6,201 nt of DNA, taken from the NCBI GenBank assembly GCA_030698965.1, contig JAUYLM010000074.1, forward strand, positions 1 through 6,201, written 5' to 3'. Below the pieces are notes generated by a model. The model ran no database searches. It saw only the letters and a program-made list of their open reading frames with translations, and was not told the DNA's origin. The position numbers and the translations under genes were made by a program. This document shows positions 1-5,460 of this stretch, in pieces. The DNA comes from a bacterium. GTDB taxonomy: Bacteria > Patescibacteriota > Minisyncoccia > Phycocordibacterales > PALSA-1337. Numbering within the stretch: position 1 is the stretch's first letter; each line of letters begins with the position of its first letter.

Positions 1-323
1 GCAATATCTTCAGGAGACAAATTGTACGTACTCTTTACGTCATTAGTTCCAAGCATAATTATGAGGAAATCTATTGGATCGTGGGTCTCCAAAAGCGCTT
101 GCAAATGAGTAATGCCTATCCTGTGAGACTTGGCGGGATCACTTGCAACGAATGTTCTCCCGCATAACCCCTCGCTTAGGACTTCATAGTCATCGCCCAG
201 TAAATTCTGCAATACCCCAGTCCATCGTACGCTTCTGGGGTAGCGCTGGCCAGCACTGGGAATAGCACCCCAAGTATTGGAATCACCGTAGCATAATATT
301 GTTTTTGCAGAGTCTTTTAACAT
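1..323 (-). CDS. SGNH/GDSL hydrolase (arylesterase-like), N-terminal part, cut by window edge
   Basis: The minus strand is open from an ATG at 323 to the window edge, giving 107 codons plus two bases. The fragment carries the SGNH family blocks in order: GDSN at residues 13-16 with the nucleophile Ser15 (block I), EGLCGRT at 51-57 containing the block II glycine, and GTND at 92-95 with the oxyanion-hole Asn (block III). The block V Asp/His pair would lie outside the window. The spacing and the segments RWTGVL, EGL-x-x-RT and IIMLGTND resemble the arylesterase/acyltransferase subgroup typified by Mycobacterium smegmatis MsAcT, from memory of the family. It probably hydrolyses an ester or acetyl group; the substrate cannot be read from sequence. 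No signal peptide is seen, so it is probably cytosolic. An extended -10 box lies 6 nt before the ATG. Family is confident, function is not. Confidence 0.9.
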   Translation of the reverse strand, partial: MLKDSAKTILCYGDSNTWGAIPSAGQRYPRSVRWTGVLQNLLGDDYEVLSEGLCGRTFVASDPAKSHRIGITHLQALLETHDPIDFLIIMLGTNDVKSTYNLSPEDI

Positions 324-329
324 AATTTA

Positions 330-338
330 ATTATACCA
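330..338 (-). promoter_or_regulatory. Extended -10 promoter of the SGNH hydrolase gene, probably leaderless
   Basis: On the minus strand the sequence is TGG followed by a perfect TATAAT (330-335), which is an extended -10 element. Only six bases separate it from the ATG at 323, so a normal start site 6-8 nt downstream would fall on or next to the start codon. No good -35 hexamer is visible at 16-18 nt, which fits an extended -10 promoter. No Shine-Dalgarno sequence is present. Confidence 0.65.
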
Positions 339-395
339 TCTAATGTTTTCATCTTATTCTCTCTTAATATAAAACTCTCCCTTCTGATAATTCTC

Positions 396-401
396 TATAA
401 C
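396..401 (+). promoter_or_regulatory. Candidate -10 box for the small membrane-protein ORF
   Basis: TATAAC (5 of 6 to consensus) ends 8 nt before the TTG at 410, again a leaderless arrangement. No -35 match is seen. Other AT-rich hexamers occur in 366-391, so the exact promoter is uncertain. Together with the opposite-strand promoter at 330-338 this makes 324-409 a divergent control region. Confidence 0.35.
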
Positions 402-409
402 TTCGAAAC

Positions 410-712
410 TTGGAAAATATCTTGGTGAAGGCACCTACTCTCTTTTTTTCTTCAGTCATAACTTATTTTTTAATTAACTCCAAATTCCCATTTATCATAA
501 TCGGCTTCATTCCCATTATTTCCTGCTTATATGAAAGACTTGAAGATACTGGATTCAAGATAAAAATAGGCTTATTCAAGAAATATGCCACACCGATTTT
601 TCGTCTCTCCAGACTAGCATTCCAACGCTGGTATGATCACAAACTTTTGACATATAACCAATTATACTCCCTTTTTATCCTGATCACCACATGCCATTTG
701 CTATTTGAATAA
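410..712 (+). CDS. Small putative membrane protein, unrecognised
   Basis: This is a 100-residue ORF I do not recognise. It has a hydrophobic stretch at residues 8-41, long enough for a helical hairpin or one long membrane segment, then a basic, charged middle (42-82) and a second hydrophobic segment at the C-terminus (about 84-99). Its codons look like real coding: the charged and hydrophobic blocks alternate sensibly, and the composition is AT-rich (about 37% GC in a sampled 60 bases). An in-frame TAA at 398-400 limits the start to TTG 410, or to TTG 422 or GTG 425. No ATG lies near the front, which lowers confidence. A TATAAC box sits 8 nt before TTG 410. The stop codon overlaps the -35 box of the next gene. 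It could be a small inner-membrane accessory protein, or a non-functional ORF. Confidence 0.5.
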   Translation: MENILVKAPTLFFSSVITYFLINSKFPFIIIGFIPIISCLYERLEDTGFKIKIGLFKKYATPIFRLSRLAFQRWYDHKLLTYNQLYSLFILITTCHLLFE

Positions 713-733
713 TTGCAGACAAACCTTTATACT
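705..733 (+). promoter_or_regulatory. Sigma70-type promoter of the carboxypeptidase gene, leaderless
   Basis: TTGAAT at 705-710 and TATACT at 728-733 are separated by exactly 17 bases, the canonical spacing for the main sigma factor. The -10 box ends 6 nt before the ATG at 740, so the transcript should begin at or next to the start codon. This is the best complete promoter in the window. It overlaps the last codons of the small upstream ORF, so the two genes probably have separate transcripts as well as any read-through. Confidence 0.65.
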
Positions 734-739
734 ACCCCT

Positions 740-1639
740 ATGACAAAAAGAAATCTTGAAACCTACACCCCCCTCATAGCCTTCGCCATCCTGCTTGGAG
801 GCGGAATTTATGCTTATATTCGCATATACGCGCTCAACAGCAAAATAGAGGCGCTGTCTGCTAATATCACTTCCATACAGCAACAGAACGCTTCCACTAC
901 AGCCGATCTTCGCGCGAACATAAAAGAAAACCATGAGACCCTGGCCGCGGCTCTCAACCAGCAGACGCTGAACGTAGGAGTTGTTGAACAGCGCCTAAAA
1001 GAACAGGTCGGGAACGTTGCGGGCACGCTTACCACTCTTCAGAAATTGAGCAGAACAGACAAGGAGCTTCTGGCGAAATATTCCAAGGTATTCTTTTTGA
1101 GCGAAAATTATGCTCCAGCCCGCCTGACCGATGTTCCAGCTTCATATAAATACTCCGATAAAAAGGCTGTTTCTGTACATGCCGACGTCTGGCCGAGCCT
1201 GCAGAACATGATTGATGACGCAAAGAAGGCCGAAATAGAGCTCTATATTTCCTCCGGCTTCCGATCATTCGATGAGCAGAAGGCTTTGAAGGGAGACTAC
1301 AAGGTAACCTATGGCGCAGGAACCGCAAACCAGTTCTCCGCAGACCAAGGCTACTCCGAACACCAGCTCGGCACGGCAGTCGATTTTCTGACAACAGGAA
1401 TAAATGGCGACCTGGATAGATTCGATGGTACTCCAGCTTACAACTGGCTTCTCGCCAATGCTTACCGATACGGCTTTATTCTCTCTTATCCGAAAGACAA
1501 CCAGTACTATGTATTTGAACCCTGGCACTGGAGGTATGTCGGCAAGAAGCTGGCATCGGACCTCCGCACTCAAAACAAAAGTTTCTATAACCTTGACCAA
1601 CGAAAGATCGACGAATATTTAGTAAGCGTATTTGAATAG
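740..1639 (+). CDS. Membrane-anchored VanY-type D-alanyl-D-alanine carboxypeptidase (peptidase M15B)
   Basis: The product has 299 residues. Residues 11-29 form one membrane anchor, so the enzyme should face outward. Residues about 31-115 are rich in Ala, Gln, Leu, Lys and Glu and look like a coiled-coil stalk. The catalytic domain follows, with SGFRS at 172-176, the zinc motif SEHQLGTAVD at 206-215 (ligands His208 and Asp215) and EPWHWRYVG at 260-268 (catalytic Glu260, ligand His263). All key M15 residues are intact. The family removes the terminal D-Ala from peptidoglycan stem peptides. VanY is known from vancomycin-resistance clusters, but no van genes are nearby, so a housekeeping wall role is likelier. 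I chose ATG 740 because a promoter with 17-bp spacing ends 6 nt upstream. An in-frame TTG at 713 lies inside that promoter. The gene ends 11 bases from the convergent htpX stop. Confidence 0.93.
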   Translation: MTKRNLETYTPLIAFAILLGGGIYAYIRIYALNSKIEALSANITSIQQQNASTTADLRANIKENHETLAAALNQQTLNVGVVEQRLKEQVGNVAGTLTTLQKLSRTDKELLAKYSKVFFLSENYAPARLTDVPASYKYSDKKAVSVHADVWPSLQNMIDDAKKAEIELYISSGFRSFDEQKALKGDYKVTYGAGTANQFSADQGYSEHQLGTAVDFLTTGINGDLDRFDGTPAYNWLLANAYRYGFILSYPKDNQYYVFEPWHWRYVGKKLASDLRTQNKSFYNLDQRKIDEYLVSVFE

Positions 1640-1650
1640 TTATTCTTCTT

Positions 1651-2547
1651 TTATTCTCCCGTCAGAGCTTTCACTCTTTCTTCTACCGGAGGGTGAGTCA
1701 TGAAAAGCTTTGTCAGAAATCCGGCTTTCTTTCCTTTTTCCTTGAACGGATTTTCTATATAGAGATGGGCGGTGGCATGGTTCGCCCTTTTAAGAGGAGA
1801 CGGATATCCTGAAATTTTTTTCAGAGCACTGGCAAGGCCCTCGGGGTATCTTGTAAGAAGGGCTCCGGAGGCATCGGCCAGGAATTCTCTTTTTCTGGAA
1901 ATTGCCAGCTGGATAACTATGGCCGCCACAGGAGCGAGGATGGCAAGAGCAATTCCGGCTATAAGCATTATGATCTGCACTTGTCCTCCTCCCCGGTCGT
2001 TGTCCCTCCTGCCGAATATAGTCATTCTCAAGAAAAAGTCAGAGAGCAGAGTCACGAACCCTGCCAGTACCACAACGATAGTCGAGAGCAGGATATCCCT
2101 ATTCTGAACATGGGCAAGCTCATGAGCTATCACTCCCTCCATTTCCGATCTGTCTAGCAGACTGACGAGACCGGTTGTCACAGCGACAGCCGCGTGCTCC
2201 TTATTCCTGCCGGTAGCAAATGCGTTCGGAGACGGATCATTTATTATATAAAGCTTTGGCATCGGCAGGCCAGCGGTGATCGCCAGATTTTCGGTAATAT
2301 TCCAAAGTTCCCTGAATTCCTCCCTGGTAACAGGACGCGCGCCGGACATGGAAAGAACGATTTTATCCGAAAACCAATAGCTGAAAATATTCATGAATAT
2401 GCTGAGAAAGACAGCAATGAAAAGTATTTCCGGAGCGTCATATATCCAGCTGAAGGCCCAGCCGACCCCGATAATGACGATTATGAACAGCGACATTAGG
2501 AGCCAGGTTTTTCTTATGTTTGAATCCTGATTCTTGTAAATATTCAT
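1651..2547 (-). CDS. htpX: HtpX, membrane zinc metalloprotease (M48)
   Basis: The product has 298 residues, the usual length for HtpX. Two membrane helices lie at about 15-34 and 40-58. The zinc motif HELAH is at 142-146 (ligands His142 and His146, catalytic Glu143). Two more hydrophobic segments follow at about 153-173 and 191-215. The third ligand, Glu221, is in the EFLADASGALLT block, and the conserved SPNAFATGR (106-114) and MTHPPVEERV (283-292) segments are present. HtpX degrades misfolded or damaged membrane proteins, with the active site on the cytoplasmic side. It begins 14 bases after the lemA stop on the same strand, and lemA-htpX is a recurrent bacterial pair, so co-transcription is very likely. 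No usable Shine-Dalgarno precedes the ATG: the only AGG is one base from it. Translation may depend on coupling to lemA. Identification is firm; the client proteins are unknown. Confidence 0.96.
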   Translation of the reverse strand: MNIYKNQDSNIRKTWLLMSLFIIVIIGVGWAFSWIYDAPEILFIAVFLSIFMNIFSYWFSDKIVLSMSGARPVTREEFRELWNITENLAITAGLPMPKLYIINDPSPNAFATGRNKEHAAVAVTTGLVSLLDRSEMEGVIAHELAHVQNRDILLSTIVVVLAGFVTLLSDFFLRMTIFGRRDNDRGGGQVQIIMLIAGIALAILAPVAAIVIQLAISRKREFLADASGALLTRYPEGLASALKKISGYPSPLKRANHATAHLYIENPFKEKGKKAGFLTKLFMTHPPVEERVKALTGE

Positions 2548-2561
2548 GCCTGTTATTCAGA

Positions 2562-3113
2562 TTAGAATTTGACTTCGACGGGATTCCGGGCAGCTTCTTC
2601 TTCCAGCTGGAAAAACTCCATTTTTGAGAAATTGAATATGCTAGCGACAATATTGGATGGAACAGACTCAATCTTCGTATTCAGATCTCTGACATTTGTA
2701 TTATAGAATCTGCGCGAAGCCTGGATCTTGTTCTCGGTATCGGAGAGCTCCCTCTGAAGCTCGAGGAAATTCTGGTTGGCCTTCAGGTCCGGATAGGCTT
2801 CAGCCAGAGCGAAGACTGACTTCAATGCCCCCGTCAGCATATTCTCTGCCTGCCCCTTGTCCTGTATATTCCCCGCGCCCATAGCAGCCGCGCGTGCCTG
2901 AGTGACTTTCTCAAAGGCTGTCTGTTCGTGAGTTGCGTACCCTTTTACAGTATTCACAAGATTTGGTATGAGATCGTATCTCCTTTTCAACTGCACATCG
3001 ATGTCCGCCCAGGCTTCTTTGGCCCTGTTTATAAGGGTAATAAAGCCGTTATATGAAAAGGCTACCCAAAGGGCGAGAACGACTATTATTCCTATTATAT
3101 ATATGGATGTCAT
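2562..3113 (-). CDS. lemA: LemA family membrane protein
   Basis: The product has 183 residues, typical of LemA. A single N-terminal membrane helix spans about 3-20, followed by an all-helical, charged domain. The family blocks are plain: RRYDLIPNLVNTVKGYATHE at 44-63, ALAEAYPDLKANQNFLELQ at 102-120, ELSDTENKIQASRRFYN at 122-138, and near the C-terminus PSNIVA followed by an aromatic-rich FNFSKMEFFQL. Most LemA proteins are predicted to have a short outside N-terminus with the helical domain in the cytosol. Their biochemical role is not settled. Its close linkage upstream of htpX suggests a partnership with, or a substrate or regulatory link to, the protease; this is inference from gene order. 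The ATG at 3113 precedes the hydrophobic helix directly and has no Shine-Dalgarno. A promoter lies 27 nt upstream in the gap after the ABC-F gene. Confidence 0.95.
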   Translation of the reverse strand: MTSIYIIGIIVVLALWVAFSYNGFITLINRAKEAWADIDVQLKRRYDLIPNLVNTVKGYATHEQTAFEKVTQARAAAMGAGNIQDKGQAENMLTGALKSVFALAEAYPDLKANQNFLELQRELSDTENKIQASRRFYNTNVRDLNTKIESVPSNIVASIFNFSKMEFFQLEEEAARNPVEVKF

Positions 3114-3140
3114 GATTTTTAGATTAGCTTATAGGTTTCA

Positions 3141-3168
3141 ATTATAACACTTATTTGCCTAAGTCCAA
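3141..3168 (-). promoter_or_regulatory. Extended -10 promoter for lemA-htpX
   Basis: On the minus strand TGT precedes a perfect TATAAT (3141-3146), an extended -10 element, in the short gap right after the ABC-F stop codon. A weak -35-like TTGGAC (3163-3168) lies 16 bases upstream, inside the last ABC-F codons. The predicted start site leaves a leader of roughly 20 nt without a Shine-Dalgarno sequence, so unlike several neighbours this transcript should not be leaderless. The promoter suggests that lemA-htpX can be expressed independently of the ABC-F gene. Confidence 0.6.
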
Positions 3169-4644
3169 CACCTCGTCTATCCTGATTTTCTTCACGAAAT
3201 CAGAGACGTGGCTGACGAGTATCATCGCTCCTCCATAGTTATTCAGCGCTTCAGCGATGACTGGAATATGCCTAAAGTTTATATGGTTCGTGGGCTCATC
3301 AAGTATAAGCAAACCTGGCTTCTCTAGAACCAATCTAGCGAAAGCCACCAGACCTTTCTGCCCCTCCGACAAATCCCCTATCTTTGTGTTTATCATTTCC
3401 CCGGTAATGAGAAATCCCGCCGCGGTGGATCTCATCACCTGCTCAATCTGCTTGTCCATAACCCTGATCAGAGACTCGTATACCGTATCTTCAAAATTCA
3501 AAGTAGAAAAATCCTGGCGATAATACCCGACTTTCACATCGGGGGCGATAACAGCTCCCTTGGCAGTTCCATTGGCGATTGATTCCAAAAGGGTGCTCTT
3601 GCCTATGCCGTTCGGACCCCTCAAAAGCAGATGTTGATTGCGACGAAGTGAGATTTCTGTTTTTCTGGAAACAGGCTTGTGAGTCTTCTGGCTCAAGGTA
3701 GTATATGAAGTGATAGTAAGTATAGGACCGACAAGATTAGGCTGATGCGGAATAATGAATGGCCGTATAGTTTTATCCTCCCTTCTCGTGTCCACCTTTT
3801 CTTCTTCCAGATTTTCAGCCTTTTCTCTCATTCGCCTGGCAACTAGGCGCATTTGACCTCCTTTATTGGCAAAAAAGTTTGCCTTGTCTTTATTCTCCTG
3901 TATCTCTTTTGCCAGCTGGGCATTTTTTCTATTCTCTTTTTCAACCCTGGCCGAGATCTGCTCTATCACGTCAAAATAGTTTCCGACATACTGCTCCAGC
4001 GCCTTCGTGAATACATCCAGGTAGAGAACCCCGTCAGTAAATGAGTTTAAAAATTCGGCTTCATGGGAAATGACTATTACCGTTTTGGAATATGATTTCA
4101 AGAATTGTGTCAGATGCTCAATGCCTGCCTTATCCAGATTATTCGTCGGCTCATCCAATAGCAGAAGATCCGGATCCTGAATGAGCGCGGAAGCAAGCAG
4201 AAGCCTAGCCTGCTGTCCGCCGGAAAAACTTTTCACTATCCTGTCATGAGGAGCATGGAGATTCACCACCTCCAGAACCTTGTCGATCCTTACATCAATG
4301 TCATAAATAGGGCCGTCATTTTTTCTCAATTTCGCGTCAGACGCATCCGTAAAAGCCTTAACAAAAAATTCGCGGATAGTCAGGCTAAGTTCATCCCTCG
4401 GTATGACCTGCCTAGCGATAGCAATACTTAAACCATGATTTTTGATCACCTTTCCTGATTCAGGCTTCAGCGCGCCAATGATAAGCTGAAAAATGGTGCT
4501 CTTGCCCGCACCATTCTGGCCCATGATTGTGATTTTTGATCCGCGCCGGATAGAGCAGTCCACTGAGTCCAGGATTGGCTTGTTGTGGCCGTACTCGAAG
4601 CTCAGTTCCTCGAAACGGAGAATGGTGTCATTTGATTGGGACAT
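3151..4644 (-). CDS. ABC-F family ATPase (ribosome-associated, two ABC domains)
   Basis: The product has 497 residues and no membrane segment: two ATPase domains joined by a charged linker, the ABC-F layout. Domain 1 has Walker A GQNGAGKST (42-50), signature SGGQQ (141-145), Walker B with DEPTNNLD (164-171, Glu165) and the switch His194. The linker, about 212-300, starts with the family-like YVGNYFDVIEQ and continues as a Lys/Arg/Glu-rich helical hairpin. Domain 2 has Walker A GPNGIGKST (343-351), a variant signature LSEGQ (425-429), DEPTNHIN (449-456, Glu450) and His479. ABC-F proteins bind the ribosomal E site and relieve stalling or displace antibiotics. Which of these applies here cannot be told from sequence; the length resembles Lsa/Msr-type resistance proteins, but length alone is weak evidence. 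Domain 2 departs from consensus in its signature and in NHIN for NHLD. An unusual leader lies upstream. Confidence 0.93.
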   Translation of the reverse strand: MSQSNDTILRFEELSFEYGHNKPILDSVDCSIRRGSKITIMGQNGAGKSTIFQLIIGALKPESGKVIKNHGLSIAIARQVIPRDELSLTIREFFVKAFTDASDAKLRKNDGPIYDIDVRIDKVLEVVNLHAPHDRIVKSFSGGQQARLLLASALIQDPDLLLLDEPTNNLDKAGIEHLTQFLKSYSKTVIVISHEAEFLNSFTDGVLYLDVFTKALEQYVGNYFDVIEQISARVEKENRKNAQLAKEIQENKDKANFFANKGGQMRLVARRMREKAENLEEEKVDTRREDKTIRPFIIPHQPNLVGPILTITSYTTLSQKTHKPVSRKTEISLRRNQHLLLRGPNGIGKSTLLESIANGTAKGAVIAPDVKVGYYRQDFSTLNFEDTVYESLIRVMDKQIEQVMRSTAAGFLITGEMINTKIGDLSEGQKGLVAFARLVLEKPGLLILDEPTNHINFRHIPVIAEALNNYGGAMILVSHVSDFVKKIRIDEVLDLGK

Positions 4645-4646
4645 GA

Positions 4647-4717
4647 ATATGAGAATACAGTATTTTGGAAGAAAGGGGAAGGAATTATTTAAATGACGAC
4701 TACTCGTTTTCTCATAT
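4647..4717 (-). promoter_or_regulatory. Leader of the ABC-F gene: 9-bp inverted repeat spanning an upstream ORF
   Basis: The arms ATATGAGAA (4647-4655) and TTCTCATAT (4709-4717), written on the plus strand, are perfect inverted copies separated by 53 bases. Three more pairs follow after one mismatch (4643-4645 with 4719-4721). In a minus-strand transcript the 5' arm contains start codons of a tiny ORF, and the 3' arm sits 2 nt before the ABC-F ATG, so pairing could mask that start region. No poly-T tract follows, so it is not an intrinsic terminator. A regulatory function is inferred, not shown. Confidence 0.35.
4652..4657 (-). promoter_or_regulatory. Candidate -10 box for the ABC-F gene
   Basis: TATTCT on the minus strand lies 7 nt before the ABC-F ATG at 4644, the same spacing as the -10 boxes of neighbouring genes. 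It matches 4 of 6 consensus bases, and the position for a -35 box (17-bp spacing) holds only TTCCCC. If it is used, the ABC-F mRNA is leaderless and omits the upstream inverted repeat arm. It also overlaps the 3' arm of that repeat. Confidence 0.3.
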
Positions 4718-4721
4718 ACAT
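4689..4721 (-). CDS. Possible 10-codon leader peptide upstream of the ABC-F gene
   Basis: An ATG at 4721 opens a short frame encoding MYMRKRVVVI and ending in TAA at 4689, 44 bases before the ABC-F start. A GGAG at 4732-4735 lies 10 nt upstream, inside the last codons of the preceding gene, and could serve as a weak ribosome binding site. The peptide is basic then hydrophobic. ABC-F resistance genes in other bacteria are known to be controlled by such leader peptides through ribosome stalling. Frames this short arise easily by chance, so this is a candidate only. Confidence 0.2.
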   Translation of the reverse strand: MYMRKRVVVI

Positions 4722-4725
4722 ATGT

Positions 4726-5298
4726 CTACAACTCCACTTTTACCTTGTTCATCATTTCTGTATAAAAGTACCTATTTTCAATCCTATCAACCATACCAGC
4801 AAATTCAGTCGATCTGATTATTTCAAATGATCTATCTTCAAACTCCTTGAAGCCAAGAGGAAGAATATTGATCAGCCTTTCTGCAGTAAATTCATTTCCA
4901 ACTACAGGGCTCTTGATACAACCAAGCCTCAATAAATACCATGTCGCAATAAAGAGTGAGCAGGGATACTTCTTTGTATGGACATAGTCTGATACGTGAC
5001 TCTTCATATCTTTGTTTTGAATCAAATTCAACACCTCATTACATGAAGGAATAAGTTGGGATTCCTTGATTAGAATGTCTGGCTTGTATCCCTGGTCATC
5101 AAGCCATTTAGAAAAAATCACATAATCAAAAGATGATTCTGGGAATGAATAGTCATCCACCATTACTGCCAAAGAAATTTTCTTCTGGTAAAACTCTTGT
5201 TTTACTTTCTCTAAGATTTCCAAGGATAACTTCTGTTGTACACCTATACTATTATTAGTGTAGATGTGAGAATATTCGATTGATACCTCATTCTGCAT
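4726..5298 (-). CDS. Protein of unknown function, about 190 residues, low-GC gene
   Basis: I do not recognise this protein. It looks soluble, with no signal peptide or membrane helix. Visible segments are an acidic MVDDYSFP (46-53), LDDQGYKPDILIKESQLIP (66-84), an aromatic block KYPCSLFIATWYLLRLG (110-126), and NEFTAERLINILPLGF (135-150). The alternation of charged and hydrophobic residues and the lack of repeats look like a folded alpha/beta protein. I chose the ATG at 5298, not the in-frame ATG at 5307, because a perfect TATAAT (5306-5311) overlaps the earlier one and a start site 7-8 nt downstream would fall on 5298. Two sampled 60-base stretches are 32-33% GC, against roughly 48-58% in most comparable samples from the flanking ABC-F and purB genes, so it may be acquired DNA. 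Nothing in the sequence supports a specific function. Confidence 0.8.
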   Translation of the reverse strand: MQNEVSIEYSHIYTNNSIGVQQKLSLEILEKVKQEFYQKKISLAVMVDDYSFPESSFDYVIFSKWLDDQGYKPDILIKESQLIPSCNEVLNLIQNKDMKSHVSDYVHTKKYPCSLFIATWYLLRLGCIKSPVVGNEFTAERLINILPLGFKEFEDRSFEIIRSTEFAGMVDRIENRYFYTEMMNKVKVEL

Positions 5299-5305
5299 GT
5301 TTCCC

Positions 5306-5311
5306 ATTATA
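5306..5311 (-). promoter_or_regulatory. Perfect -10 box for the 190-residue protein gene, leaderless
   Basis: TATAAT on the minus strand lies 7 nt before the ATG at 5298, which points to a leaderless transcript. It begins within 3 bases of the outer arm of the 5312-5401 inverted repeat. The region 16-18 nt upstream is G-rich (GGGCGG) and has no -35 match, and no TG extension is present, so its strength is uncertain. Confidence 0.5.
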
Positions 5312-5401
5312 TCCTAACTTCGCACCTCCCGCCCTTCGAAAAAACAAAGCCGAGCCAGACGTGATTTGATTTTTTGCTGGCCTGCCTGGACCAAGTTAGA
5401 A
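5312..5401. repeat. Imperfect inverted repeat with CTAACTT/AAGTTAG ends
   Basis: The outer arms CTAACTT (5314-5320) and AAGTTAG (5393-5399) are perfect 7-bp inverted copies. In the same register a central stem pairs 5337-5348 with 5365-5376, 11 of 12 positions including one G-T pair, around a 16-base loop. The part between (5321-5336 with 5377-5392) pairs only at scattered positions. The TCCTAAC and GTTAGAA boundaries each match 6 of 7 positions of the integron attC consensus boxes RYYYAAC and GTTRRRY, and the length is within the attC range. The internal pairing is not classic attC. It starts inside the T-tract of the purB terminator and stops against the promoter of the next gene. Confidence 0.55.
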
Positions 5402-5433
5402 AAAGACCTGAGCGGTTTCCCGAACAGGTCTTG
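5400..5433 (-). terminator. Rho-independent terminator of purB
   Basis: On the minus strand AAGACCTG (5433-5426) pairs with CAGGTCTT (5411-5404), 8 bp. Inside it, after a 2-by-2 internal loop, CGG-GAAA-CCG makes a 3-bp stem closed by a GAAA tetraloop. Six T residues (5405-5400) close the element, two of them also in the stem. It begins 27 bases after the purB stop codon, the expected place. It should insulate the downstream low-GC gene from purB transcription. Confidence 0.85.
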
Positions 5434-5460
5434 TGATTTTTCCAAACTTCCTCATGGCTA

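Noticed and set aside
713..739. TTG at 713 as start of the carboxypeptidase (nine extra residues)
   Set aside because: It lies between the -35 and -10 boxes, directly after the upstream stop codon. The promoter predicts a transcript starting at about 740, and ATG 740 leads straight into the membrane anchor.
1029..1394. 121-codon minus-strand frame inside the carboxypeptidase gene
   Set aside because: It is antisense to conserved M15B catalytic sequence, and its product is Arg/Ser/Pro-rich with no motif. A mirror frame of the real gene.
1640..1650. Bidirectional terminator between the convergent carboxypeptidase and htpX genes
   Set aside because: The 11-base gap is T-rich, but the only hairpins nearby have 4-bp stems, such as GAAT/ATTC, so no terminator is called.
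2194..2499. 101-codon plus-strand frame inside htpX (and a similar one at 1772-2107)
   Set aside because: Both are antisense to intact HtpX motifs and have low-complexity shadow-like composition.
4493..4696. 67-codon plus-strand frame opposite the ABC-F start
   Set aside because: It is antisense to the Walker A region of ABC-F domain 1 and its only extension is into the leader. No promoter is evident.
4696..4707. Small hairpin ACGA-CTAC-TCGT followed by T residues on the plus strand
   Set aside because: A 4-bp stem is too weak, and no plus-strand gene ends there.
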